Shown: one piece after another, positions 23,316 through 34,969 of the stretch
Layout of the letters: every line of letters starts with the position of its first letter
Position numbering within the stretch: the stretch's first letter is position 1
Assembly: GCF_030272615.1 (NCBI RefSeq)
Contig: NC_081412.1
Location: 40,044,791 to 40,108,790, forward strand
Length of the DNA: 64,000 nt
Direction of reading: 5' to 3'
DNA from: Cryptomeria japonica
Lineage: Eukaryota; Streptophyta; Pinopsida; Cupressales; Cupressaceae
The notes under the pieces: model-generated
The model's database searches: none
What the model saw: only the letters and a program-made list of their open reading frames with translations
Told to the model about the DNA's origin: nothing
Position numbers and translations under genes: made by a program

Positions 23316-24155
23316 TGTTAAGATTCCCACAGATACTGAGAGGGGGGGGGGGGTGAATCAGTATCTAACTGGTAATTAGAATTTCTTATCTTAAAACATT
23401 CAGAACATATTATAACAGTGTACTGGTATGCAAGAAATAATGCAATAAATAGAAATGAAGGTAACCACATGAAAATCACACCATAACACAATGATTTAAC
23501 AAGGAAACCCAGTGTGGGAAAAACCTCGGTGGGATTTGTGACCCACAATATTCACTTACTGGCCAATAAAATATTACTTACAATAGGGACCTGCACATGC
23601 AGGAAGGCCAAGTGCTTAGAGCTCACTGCTCAAATGGGAAGTCTCACTGACTTACAATGTGGATTATACAAATCCAATAACTTGTACTGCTTTACAATAG
23701 CATCTTCAATGCCAGATTCAGTACCAGTTTCTGCTCTATTCTTTACATATACCCCTTAACCTATATTTCACATAATAGGTCTGCCTAATCTTTTTCTCCT
23801 TACGTTTTCGCTTACATCACTTCCATCACTTACTTCACTTCCTTACCAAATGTCTACAATGATCTATTTTATATATAAGAGTCATTTTACAATGATATCA
23901 AGTTGGCTTACAAGTTTTTACAATAATAAACAAAAATATAATAAAACAAAAATCCTGTCGCCCTCTGTGCCGGTATGCTTCCTTTTTCTGCTGGTGCCGG
24001 TGTAGAGTGTGATCTGCTGATGCCAGTGTAATGCCTTGCTGGTGTAATGCCTTGCCGGTGTAATGCCTTGTTGGTGCCATAGGATTGTAAGGTTGCCATC
24101 AATGAAAAAACCTTCAATCAAAATAATGTCTCATTGGAGTGTGCATATGCCAACA
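23316..24155 (-). mobile_element. 5' LTR of element B
   Basis: It matches the 3' LTR but is slightly longer because of a local duplication of GTAATGCCTTG-type units near 24030-24070. The shared modules are at 23335-23361 (C-tract) and 23501-23531 (GGTTTTTCCC...GGGTTTCC). Confidence 0.9.
23867..23877 (-). promoter_or_regulatory. TATA box in the 5' LTR of element B
   Basis: The minus strand reads TATATATAAAA in the middle of the LTR, upstream of the part expected to be transcribed. The 3' LTR has the equivalent sequence near 18103. Confidence 0.55.
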
Positions 24156-24160
24156 GAAAC
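24156..24160 (+). repeat. Target site duplication of element B, right copy
   Basis: GAAAC, identical to 17533-17537. Confidence 0.9.
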
Positions 24161-24915
24161 ACACATGGATGACAAAGGAACTATTCCTTAATTGACTATA
24201 CCACTTTGTGCGATCCATTCTAGGGGGTGTATCGCCCACCAAGAGGCACTTTCTTATATTTGACGGCCATGGCAGCCATGTTGTCGTGACAACCATCTAA
24301 GAGGCAAGGATGTTGGGTATATACTTGCTCACATTATCAGCTCACACCTCTCACTGACTACAACCACTTGATGTGAGTGTTTTCTCTTCATTCAAAACAT
24401 TCTTCAAAAAATAAAGAACAACATGGCTGGCAAGGTTTCCAAATGTGGAGATGAGGAGGGCAAAATTGGAAAAAATAGGAAGCAAGTCCTTGAATAAGGC
24501 ATTGACAGTTTCTAATATCGTAGCAGGCTTTAGAAGGACATGGATGCGGTCCATCAATATTGATACCCTCATGGATGACATGTAGCCCAACACCACATTT
24601 GACATTAAAAACAGCGCGGATGTTTTGGTTATGCAAAACACGTTGATTCTATCTAGTGTTGATGTTTCAAGTGAATTTATTATAGAAAACATCGTTGAAA
24701 GAGTGGCTGACAGTGTGGAAGACAGTCTTTCTCTTCCATCACAACAAATAGCACCAAAATGGGTGGCCAATGCGGCAATGTCTTTAGGAGTTGACTTGGA
24801 AGGGGAACATCAAGACTCCACATTCACTTTCCCTTCACCACCCACAACTGCCATGGATGATGTGGTGCATTACTATGCCGATTATGGCATATCAAATAGC
24901 CAATCTCATGCATAA
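24161..24915 (+). pseudogene. Pogo/Tigger-like DDE transposase, 3' part
   Basis: When element B and one copy of its GAAAC duplication are left out, the reading frame continues without a shift. Visible landmarks are WMTKELFL, the second catalytic Asp in FDGHGSH (Asp codon 24262), the LLTLSAHTSH block, the third Asp in LQPLDVSVF (Asp codon 24370), and the SNIVAGFRRTW motif typical of the end of the DDE_1 domain. A C-terminal tail runs to TAA at 24913-24915. Stops at several places (for example after FLFLN and before the LQPLD motif) confirm decay. The combined gene would be about 569 codons, within the usual range for pogo-like transposases. Confidence 0.85.
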
Positions 24916-25880
24916 TTGACACAATAAGACACCACACAAGAAACAACACAAGTTTGTAGTGAGGAAGATGAGATCCTTCTATACCAAGTCAATGAGATGG
25001 CCCCCTCTCAACAGGAAATAGGACTGTCAAGATTTTTAAAGCTACCTGTTCACATCGTCAACAAGAAGAAAGGGAAAGGTATTAAGGATTGGTTGCGGTT
25101 GAGTTATAATTCATAGTTGATTACATCTAATGAATTCATGAAATAATTAATGGTTCAAGATGTGAAGAAGATGGAAGTGGAGCAGACCAAAGAAAGAAAG
25201 AAAGAGCAGGCCAAAGAGAAAAAAGAAACAAGCATATTGGCAAAGTAGAAGAAGGAACTGTAAAAAAGAAGGAGATCTTATGTAAGGAAAAAGAAAGGCT
25301 GAAAGAGATAGAGAAGAAGGAGAAGGAGGAATGATAGAAATGAGATAAGGATTTAAAGGATCAAGAGGAAGAGGAAAGGGCCATCAAGGAGCAGACAATG
25401 ATTCTGGCAAGAAAGAGGATGCTAAATAGTCCATCAACTCCATCGAGTCCGTTACCAGAACAACATCCCACAATGCAGGACATGCTGAACACAATGATAT
25501 CCATCTTTCGACCACCTTGAATTTGTCAACCAAGTCCCCCCTGTGACCTTTACTATTCCTTCAACTTACATGCCAGGGGTTTCCCGAAGCCTTGGGTATT
25601 TTCTACCACCTTCAATTTGTCAACCAACTTCCCCACCCGTGACCTTTTCTATTCCTTCAACACACATGACAGTGGTTGCTAGTAGCCCTAGGTGATGAGA
25701 ACATGGCACATGTCGCAAGCATATGGGTACCACCTGAAGTTAGAAGAAGTTCATTTCCCCCTTAGTTGAATTGACATCTACATGAACATATGTGTCTTTT
25801 TTTGCGACTTTTCTGATTTATCAAGTCAGACCAGAACTGCGAAAATATCTTTTCAAGACATGAATTTGACATGATTTTTG
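24916..25880 (+). other. Decayed sequence downstream of the transposase
   Basis: Purine-rich, Lys/Glu-coding-like sequence (about 25150-25400) with many stops, perhaps an old C-terminal extension or second ORF of the same transposon. A two-copy repeat of about 90-110 bp occupies 25512-25690 (shared string CTATTCCTTCAAC at about 25552 and 25648). Confidence 0.4.
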
Positions 25881-28080
25881 TTTCGAATTATGCTCATATG
25901 CTATTTTTTTTGTATGTCTATGAAATACAAAAAAAGTAATGGGATGATTGAGGAATTTGTGGAGTAGTACATGATTGCAGTTTCCAATTATGTGCATACT
26001 TATTTTATATAGATGTTATGCAATTCAGTACATGTAATGGGATGATTGAGCATAGATGTCAACAACTACATGTTTTATGTTTCCAGTTATGTACATGAAA
26101 GACGAACAAACAAAGATGACAATTTTATATGTCAATGCAATTGAGAAAATGTTATGGGATGAGGAGCAAATATTGACAAGTACCATTGAGTTGGCAACCC
26201 AAAATCAAAAGTTGAAATGCCACCGATGATTTTTGCCATGTTAACGCCGAGTTATCATCCAATTTGCCAAAAAAAGTGCTACTTCGGACCCTTGACCGAA
26301 ACGAGAGCATGCCTACCCCCCAAACCTTCCACACTTTCCATCCACATCGAACAAGCTGGCCTTGTGGCGATCAATCACTTACACACATTACCGACCATCT
26401 ACTCTGCCCAATACTTGTGTGCTCACATTCAAATTCCAACTGCAGAGGGATTAGCTATGCATCACCTCTCCTTACTTGCACTTCCATAATCAAGTATGAG
26501 GACACACAACCATTTGAAAACCTTTATACTTGAGAATTGTGTTGCACAGACCATTCAATATGAATGCGAAAGTGCAACATAAATCACGAGTACAAATATT
26601 TGAAATGACATGTCCTCATTGTTTACAATTATGAGGATGGCATGTCCTCATCCAGTGACTTAATGTAGTTGTTCCAATTGTTGAGACCTTGGCCCAATCA
26701 TTGCATTACATGTGAATTGGAGTATGTAATGGGATGAGTGATCAAATCATCAATAGCTACTTGTTTTATGTATCCATTTAGGTGCATTTTGTTTGTTTTA
26801 TATGTACATGCAATTTAGAACATGTAATGGGATGAATGAGCAAAGATGGTTGAGGATGTTGTGAACATGATCATGCTTGTAGTTTCCAATTATGTGTATA
26901 CCTCTTTTATGTAGATGTTGTTGCAATTCAGTACATGTAATGGGATGATTGAGCATAGATGTCAACAACTACATGTTTTATGTTTCTAGTTATGTACATG
27001 AAAGACAAACAAACAAAGATGAATATTTTATATGTCAATGCAATTGAGAAAATGTTATGGGATGAGGAGAAAATATTGACAAGTACCATTGAGTTGGCAA
27101 CCCAAAATCAAAAGTTGACATGCCACCAATGACTTTTGCCATGTTAACGTCGAGTTGTCATCCAATTTGCCAAAAAAAATGCTACTTTGGACCCTTGACC
27201 GAAACGAGAGCATGCCCACCCCCGAAAGCTGCCACACTTTCCATCCGCATCAAACAAGCTGGCCTGGTGGTGATCAATCACTTACACACATTACCGACCA
27301 TCTACTCCACCCAATACTTGTGTGCCCACATTCAAATTCCAACTGCAGAGGTATTAGCTATGCATCACCTCTCCTTACTTGCACCTCCATAATCAAGTAC
27401 GAGGACACACAACCGTTTGAAAACCTTTATACTTAAGAATTGTGCTACATAGACCATTCAATATGAATGTGAAAGTGCAACATAAATCACAAGTACAAAG
27501 ATTTAAAATGACATGTCCTCATTGTTTACAATTATGAAGATGGCATGTCCTCATCCAGTGACTTAATGTAGTTGTTCCAATTGTTGAGACCTTGGCCCAA
27601 TCATCACATTACATATGAATTGGATTATGTAATGGGATGAGTGATCAAATTGTCAATAACTACTTGTTTTATGTATCCATTTAGGTGCATTTTGTTTGTT
27701 TCATATGTACATGCAATTCAGAACATGTAATGGGATGAATGAGCAAAGATGATTGAGGATGTTGTGAACATGATCATGCTTGTAGTTTCCAATTATGTGT
27801 ATACCTCTTTTATGTAGATGTTGTTGCAATTTAGTACAAGTAATGGGATGATTGAGCATAGATGTCAACAACTAAATGTTTTATGTTTCCAGTTATGTAC
27901 ATGCAAGACAAACAAACAAAGATGACAATTTTATATGTCAAGGCAATTGAGAAAATATTATGGTATGAGGAGCAAATATTGACAAGTACCGTTGAGTTGG
28001 CAACCCAAAATCAAAAGTTGACATGCCACCGATGATTTTTGTCATGTTAACGCCGAGTTGTCATCCAATTTGCCAAAAAA
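25880..28080. repeat. Tandem array, about 903-bp unit, about 2.4 copies
   Basis: Equivalent landmarks recur every 903 bp: GAGTTGGCAACCCAAAATCA near 26190, 27093 and 27997, and GTTTCCAATTATGTG near 25980, 26884 and 27787. The third copy stops at about 28080. Within each unit the string GTAATGGGATGA occurs several times with a looser spacing. Short ORFs repeated at the same 903-bp spacing are products of the repeat, not genes. Confidence 0.9.
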
Positions 28081-28280
28081 AATGTGAAAATCAAGTCAAG
28101 TTGGAAACCATCAAACACATTGGACAATAAAAGTGAAAATGTGAACACTATATATTAACAATTCGACATTGAAATTGAAACTAAAGGAGTTGATTCAAAG
28201 TGGTCACATTGATTTAAATCCTCCGAGAAGGAACACAATGGAGGATGGAATTAACCCCTTCTAAAATGGAAGATTTAAAA

Positions 28281-29130
28281 GTGAATTTCAAAGCCAACAT
28301 TGAAACCTAGAAACCCAATTTACAATAAAATTAAAAATGTGAACCCTTTTACATTAAAAGTGAAACACTAAAAAAGCCGTCAAACCCTTTTGATAGTAAC
28401 TGTGAATTTTAAAGCCAACATTGAAACCTTGAAACCCAATTTACAATAAAACTGAAAATGTGAACCCTTTTACATTAACAATGAAAAACTGAAAAGTTGT
28501 CAAACCCTTTTGACACTAAATGTGAATTTTAAAGCCAACATTGAAACCTAGAAACCCAATTTACAATAAAACTGAAAATGTGAACCATTTTACATTAATA
28601 GTGAAACATTGAAAAGCCGTCAAACCCTTTTGACAGTAAATGTCAATTTTAAAGCCAACATTGAAACCTGGAAACTGAATTTACAATAAAACTAAAAAAT
28701 GTGAACCCTTTTACATTAACTGTTAAACACTGAAAAGTCGTTAAACCCTTTTGATAGTAAATGTGAATTTTAAAGCCAACATTGAAACCTGGAAACCTAA
28801 TTTACAATAAAATTGAAAATGTGAACCCTTTTACATTAACAGTGAAACATTGAAAATCCGTCAAGCCCTTTTGACAGTAAATGTGAATTTTAAAGCCAAC
28901 ATCTGGAAACCCAATTTACAATAAAAATGAAATTGTGAACCCTTTTACATTAACATTTAAACACTAAAAATTCATCAAACCCTTTGGACAATAAATGTGA
29001 ATTTTAAAGCCAACATTGAAACCTCGAAACCCAATTTACAATAAAACTGAAAATGTAAACCCTTTTACATTAACAGTGAAACATTGAAAAGCCATCAAAC
29101 CCTTTTGATGGTAAATGTAAATTTTAAACC
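28281..29130. repeat. Minisatellite, about 120-bp unit, about seven copies
   Basis: The unit begins GTGAATTTTAAAGCCAACAT and contains CCCAATTTACAATAAAA and CATTAACAGTGAAACA. Unit starts are at about 28281, 28402, 28522, 28642, 28763, 28883 (a short copy), 28997 and 29117. More degenerate copies continue to about 29400. Confidence 0.9.
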
Positions 29131-29429
29131 CTAATTCTAGTGAATCCATAAAAGCAATGAACATTTAAACCCACAAAACCATTATACAATAACAATGAAC
29201 CATTTAAATTGAAACCCCCTTTGTCACTAAATGTGAAATTAATAGCCTAAATCCAGTGAATTCATAAATGAAATGAACATTTAAACCCACAAACTCATTA
29301 TACATTAACAATCAACCAAAAGAATTGAAACACTTGAACCTTTGAAACATTAATGGTGAAATTACACCCTTAAACATTAACAGTGAAATTCAAAACCTTT
29401 AAACCTTTAAACCACAATGATGTTGCAAG

Positions 29430-30100
29430 TCGATGCCAAAACTCCCAATAAATTCATTGTTTGACAAAATGAGCCAAAATTTTAGTCACATGACACCATT
29501 AAAATTACAGTAATGCTAGAACAAAGGAGCACGATTCCCTTTTGTATGTAATTGTGTTTATGAACACAGAAGGTTGTGTTCAAAAAACACAAAAAACAAC
29601 CATAAAAATTTCTCAAAGAGTGCCAAACATTTAGAAACAAAAAATTTATGAAGAATGCCAAATAGTTAAAATAATTTTTTAAATGATCAAGTAAGAGGAA
29701 ACATATCGAAAGAAAACAATACAAAACATTGCAAATTCGTGAGCCTTAGTGAGGAAAATTCCTCACCAAGGTCAAAGGGGAAATGAGCCGATTCAACATC
29801 TGCAAGTAGATCCCTATTGTCCTCATCATTCAACTTTGTACCTGTGAAGTGGAGGTGGCAAGGGAGTAACAAAACAAAAAATGGAGCCGAACATGGAAAC
29901 GTAACCCCATAAAATCAGAAAAAGAAGACAAAATCCTGTGAAATAGGGTATGCACTGAGGCATTACCTAGTTTTGGGTGCACACGTTCTAGTCCAAATCC
30001 GGGTTGAAGGCATTCCATGGCAAGCAGGTTATGGCAGTAGATGAAACCACCAATGGAGCTTCAGCGGGAAGGAAATGAATGGGCTTCGAGACAATGTACA
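29430..30100. other. No recognisable gene
   Basis: AT-rich sequence with short chance ORFs only. It separates the minisatellite from the inverted repeat copy. Confidence 0.5.
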
Positions 30101-30109
30101 AGGGGTTGA

Positions 30110-30450
30110 GTGCAATGAAGGCCAAACACTTCGAAAAATGCGACTGAGCAGAGACAGTGAAAGCAAGGTGACACATAGTTAATGCGAGTGCAATTAGAAT
30201 TTGAATGTGGTGGCAACATAATTGGGCGGAGTAGATGGTTCGTAAGGTGGGCAAGTGAGTGGTTGGCACATGGCCAACCCATTCGATGCAAATGGAAAGT
30301 GTGGCATGTTTCGAGAGTGGGCCTGCTCAAGTTCCAGTTGACGGTCCGAAGTGGCATTTTTTTGACCACTTGGATGCCAACTTAGCATTTACATGTAAAA
30401 AATCATTGGTGGCATGTCAAATTCTGATTTTGGGTTGCCAACTCAACAGT
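30110..30450 (-). repeat. Diverged inverted copy of part of the 903-bp unit
   Basis: The reverse complement aligns with about 26180-26480 over its length: GAGTTGGCAACCCAAAATCA, then ACATGCCACC, GCCACACTTTCCAT, ACCATCTACTC and CACATTCAAATTC in the same order. The two are clearly diverged. The sequence between the array and this copy could be the inner part of a larger inverted-repeat transposon. Confidence 0.75.
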
Positions 30451-30459
30451 CTACATGGG

Positions 30460-32230
30460 TGGTTTTAAAAATCGGTCTCTAGGTCCACGTGGCATGCCAC
30501 ATCGACCCCCGAAGTTAGGGTGCACATGTAATGCCTCCTCTCCCCTATTCTGGTTCCAAAAACACTTCAACTGTATTTTCATATATCCAAAATAACCTTT
30601 GTGCTGTAGAATATGGGGGTCAGGGGCTGCAACACTTTTGCCAAGTCTCGTAGCCATTCTGTACCTATTCTACAATTTTTTTGTTTGCATAACACAACAG
30701 TTATGCATTGTATGACATCAAGGTTTTGGAGCTAGATTAGGACTGTCCCTTTGGATTTATATTACAATGTAGTGAGAAGATTAGTAATTTTTCTTTAAAA
30801 AGGGTTGTATGGTAGTTGTAAAATGTTTGAACATTGATATTTTTAATTAAGTCATATTAACATTTTATCTCAAATTTAATATGCACTCTTTGGAGCATAT
30901 AGGCTAATTTGGGACATATAATCTCTTGAGGAGATGTAGCGACATCATGGTGAGTCCCTCATTCTATAGTTGGTGCCTTGGGGTAGTTTGTGGTGATATA
31001 AATGATGAGTTGTGTGATAATTTTGTTTGTGAGCTTATGGTTATATAGTGTTGCATTGGAGTTCAATTAGGAGACATGATTAGTTCTACATCCATATCAA
31101 ACTTTACTAAAGCATGAGGTCTTTTGTTTCTAGGAGTTTGTGTGTTGAGATAGTTACTCTTTGGCAATCTATAGTAGTCATATTCTACAGTCTTGTGATT
31201 TTAAATGGTACCTTATCCTTTCCTATTAATAGCTTATCTTTTCACATTATTTCCTCTATAATATAATATTCAATTGAGATGAAACCACACTCATTATTCT
31301 TATTGTGACTCTTCTTCCTTCCCATTTCAAACACAACCACCTTGAAATATGACACACGTACATCACTACCCCTTAGGAAGGCACATGTGTCCAACCTCCA
31401 CAGTTCCAAAAATTTAATGAGCTCTTATATCCTAGGGTGACTAAAAGATATGTGCACCAATATTTTTGTATACATCAAGTTTTCACATTTTAATGTATTA
31501 TTATAAAATATGCTACAATAACACCAAACTCTCTCTTAACTTTCTAACAATATAATGTTTTCTATATTTTGAATACATTAAGGTTTCAAACTCCAAGTTC
31601 CTTTGCTAATTTCTTCTTTTTCTCTAAAAAGCTATGTGTAGATTTCTTCGTGTTATTTTTATCCACTGATCCAAATTTTAATTAAATTATATTTTATACT
31701 CTAGACTCCATTTTATATATATTTAAAAGTTAAATTTTAAGAGTTTTCTCAAATCAATATGATAACACACTTATTTTTTCATTTTTTAATGTCACGTTCA
31801 CTTTGAAAACTAATAAAAAGATTATATTCATTAAAAATATTAATTTCTAGCAGAAATATATATTATTTGAATCTTCATTTCCATATTGATCTATATTTAA
31901 ATTACCCACAAGAGAGTTGAATGATGTAGCTTAACCTTTGACCTAACCAAAATTTTAGGGATTTCTTTAATAAATTTTATCGTATAGTTGATTTGTAGAA
32001 GAATCAAAGATGAATGAGTAGGTGAGATAGTTACAAGAATTAAACAACACACATATATAAAGCTTCAAAAATGTTTAGGTCATTAAGGTACACTATTAAC
32101 AATCCATTGGTCCTTGTCTTAGTTTCTATATTTGTATTTCCCAAGCTATATTCTTTTGTTATTTTGTCAATATTAGCTCTTATTTGATCATACTAAATTG
32201 GATTTCGGATTATATATGTGTGCACACACA
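30460..32230. other. No recognisable gene; one arm of a short direct repeat
   Basis: AT-rich. Bases about 30775-30890 match 33955-34070 (for example TTAATTAAGTCATATTAA and TCTCAAATTTA). Nothing else was identified. Confidence 0.5.
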
Positions 32231-32489
32231 CAAAGATAGATATGTTATTTGAAATTGATCTAATTTACAAAACACATTGAATAAAGAAAAGTATGTTTTA
32301 TTTTCTTTCAAAAACACTATTTAGAAGAGAAAATTCAAACAAAATTTGCCTCTTGAAGTGTCTCTATAATTAAAGCCTACATTGATAATCTCCTCCTTCA
32401 CCATTATATTCTTGTTAAAGGTTTTGTTTTCTCTATTCTCCCAAAATATTATTTTGGAGGGTATATATGAGATTTTAAGTCAAATAATT

Positions 32490-32605
32490 GAAAGACATAC
32501 ATATATACATTCATACATACATACATATTTTTTCAATACAATAACATACATACATGCATACACACATACATTCATACATTCATACACACATTGAAACATA
32601 CATGT
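32490..32605. repeat. CATA-rich simple repeat
   Basis: Irregular runs of ACATACAT and CATTCATA broken by TTTTTTCAATACAATA. Confidence 0.8.
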
Positions 32606-32664
32606 TTTCTCAATACAAAAGTGTTTTAAATGTATTAATATAAATTTATGCAATAACTTATATG

Positions 32665-32960
32665 CTGAATATAAATAGTTTTGACGTCATTTAAATTCAC
32701 ATTAATTTTTTTAACTATAATTGAAAGACACATGGATGCATACATTACATTAACTGGCTTTAATTTACCTATACATTTTTAATGTAAAATGTACCCATAA
32801 TAATGCATATAAATAGTTTTGATGTCATCTGAATTTACATTAATTTTTTTAACTATAATTGAAACACATGCATACATGCATGCACACAATAGCTTTAATT
32901 TACCTATCCATTTTTCATATCCATTTTTTCATATAAAATTTGCCCATAATAATAATTTTT
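32665..32960. repeat. Tandem duplication, about 139-bp unit
   Basis: ATAAATAGTTTTGA, TTTTTTTAACTATAATTGAAA and TTTAATTTACCTAT occur in order twice, starting near 32670 and 32810. Confidence 0.75.
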
Positions 32961-33257
32961 CCAAGAGTTATCAATTGCTAGTTTCTTCATCTTCCTTAGC
33001 AGCACATTCTCTCTCTCTCTGCTTTTTTTTCCTGTCAACTTTTTTGGTTCCCTTTTTTGGTGCTGATGCTGTCTGTTATTTCTTGGTAAAAAATATGCTT
33101 ACAAACTGTCTATTTAATCCAATATAAGGAGTGAGAAGAAGCTATATAGTGGAATGCACACTACACCAGTACAAGAATAACTCTTACAGAATTAGGGTTT
33201 TAGAATACAAGATTTCGTTGAGTTTTCATTTCATTCATATTTAAAATCTAAATGGAT

Positions 33258-33550
33258 CAGGTCGAAGCTATTTTGGTTTCAAAACAGATCTATCATATAG
33301 CGTGATAGCGACATGTTAGTCAATCACAACGGTTTATTACAAAATCGACGGTGTAAAACGCGTGTTAGTCAATCTGTACTGTCGTTTTGGAACCAGAAGG
33401 TCGCGGCTATTCTGGCTCCAAAATGGACCTTTCGTACAGCATACAACGTGATAATGACGTGTTAGTCAATCACAATCATTTATTGCAAAATCGACGGTGT
33501 GCGACTAACACACATATTAATCAATCCATACTATCGTTTTGAAACCAGAA
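33258..33550. repeat. Tandem duplication, about 145-bp unit
   Basis: GTTAGTCAATCACAA, AAAATCGACGGTGT and TCGTTTTGGAACCAGAA-type strings recur in order, starting near 33258 and 33401. The unit is more GC-rich than its surroundings. Confidence 0.75.
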
Positions 33551-34119
33551 TAAACGCCTCCCTTAGATCATAACGGTGTTGGACATGCTGCATAGGTTGA
33601 ATGTTTTAATGGAGAAGAAAATAGGGCACTTTGTGTCAACCATTAAAAAAAATTCGTACTTAGATTAGGCAACTGCCAAGCTTTTGGGATGCAAACTCTG
33701 AAGCCAAAAAGATCTATCTGAAAAGTTCGAACCCAAAAAGATCTATCTTCCACTTATATGTCCATAGAAGCTACGACAATGTCTTCTGTAATTACATCTA
33801 TATACGCCTTTACTAATGAAAGCCATGCCTTTTCATATATTAATCCTGTTTTTTATTAAACCTTTTTTTGTTATCCATTGCAAGTGGAAAAGTTAATGTC
33901 CTGAAATCCAAAATACGGTCGGCAGTTTTAGCTACTTTGGGTTTATAGCACACCATGCTGATGAGATGAGTAGTTTTGTTATAATAAGGGTTGCATAGTG
34001 GTTGCAATATGTTTGAAAATTGATATATTTAATTAAGTCATATTAATATTTCATCTCAAATTTAGTTTAATTTTCATTTTAATGTACATTTCATAATTAT
34101 AAATATACAAGTATTATTC

Positions 34120-34440
34120 TTCAATCTAAAGATGCATAAAATGAATTTAATATAAAAGATAATAAATATATACATTTAAATTTAAGTCAACTATTAATCT
34201 ACATATTAATAGTATAGTTGAAATATACATTTAGACTAATCAAATAGTATTTTTTATTCAAAAGATACACACAAACATATATTATTCAAATAATATGACT
34301 AAACTATAATTTTATAATATTTTAATATTACTCTTTAATGTAAAGATATATACAATGCATTAAACATAGAAGATGAATAATACATATACTTCAAATTAAT
34401 TCAACTATTAATCTACATACTAGTAGTGTAGTTTGTTGAA
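34120..34440. repeat. Direct duplication, about 218 bp apart
   Basis: Bases 34120-34222 match 34338-34440, for example TCAACTATTAATCTACATA in both; the intervening sequence is AT-rich. Confidence 0.65.
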
Positions 34441-34569
34441 ATTGGAGAGTAAATATATTTTCTCCATTGTCTAATAAATGAACCACACAGATCTTGACAA
34501 ATATTTTGATTGTGATTAAATGGATTTCATTTTTAACAACCATCATAAACTTTATTTTCACACAACTCA

Positions 34570-34969
34570 ACTAGATGATGGGGATGAAGAACATCCAACA
34601 CAAATACCTTCTCAAAAGTATACAAACTTATCCTTGCTCAAAGGTTTAGTGAAAATATATGCAAATTGCTCGTTGTTTTGTGTATAGACTAGTTCAGTTT
34701 TCTTATTAAGAATATGCTCATGAATAAAAAGATGGTTTACTTCAAAATGATTTGTGCAAGTATGAAACTTTGGATTCTTGGACATCTTCAAAACATTTTG
34801 ATTATCACAAAATATGATTGTTGGATCAAGTTACATTAATGTTGAAGATTCCTAAGAAGTCTTCTAAACCATATTGATTCACAAGTTGTTGCAATAAATG
34901 TCTTTTACTATGCTTTAGAGGATAACAAAGCAATATTAGGTTGCTTCTTATAACTCCATGAGGAAATAG
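34570..34969 (-). pseudogene. Element C, RNase H domain fragment
   Basis: The minus-strand reading includes SSWSYKKQPN, the SKNPKFHTCTNHFEV block and FTKPLSKDK, all landmarks of copia RNase H and its C-terminus. Stops interrupt it. It is cut at 34969 by solo LTR F and continues at 36175. Confidence 0.75.

Larger units (their letters stand above)
17538..24155 (-). mobile_element. Element B: complete non-autonomous LTR element without pol
   Basis: Minus-strand order: 5' LTR 23316-24155, primer site, ORF1 (coiled coil and four zinc knuckles), a spacer of about 300 bp, ORF2 (about 1,070 codons, unrecognised), duplicated polypurine motif, 3' LTR 17538-18351. Both LTRs start TGTTGGCATATGC and end CTAACA or TTAACA, and the element is flanked by GAAAC. 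No reverse transcriptase, integrase or RNase H is present. The two LTRs differ by scattered substitutions, mainly transitions, and one short internal duplication, so it is younger than A. Shared cis signals with copia elements D and G suggest mobilisation in trans. Confidence 0.9.
32235..33990. repeat. Segmental duplication, copy 2
   Basis: Collinear with 9830-11990 (see copy 1). This copy carries its own insertions: a CATA-rich simple repeat, a duplication of about 139 bp and a duplication of about 145 bp. Confidence 0.6.

Noticed and set aside
26217-27392. Pair of similar 90-aa ORFs 903 bp apart
   Set aside because: They are repeated because the DNA unit is repeated; no start context or domain supports a gene.
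28281-29130. CRISPR-like regular repeat
   Set aside because: The whole 120-bp unit is repeated with no unique spacers, and the setting is a plant genome; it is a minisatellite.
30061-30369. 102-aa minus-strand ORF resembling the array ORFs
   Set aside because: Explained by the inverted DNA copy of the 903-bp unit.
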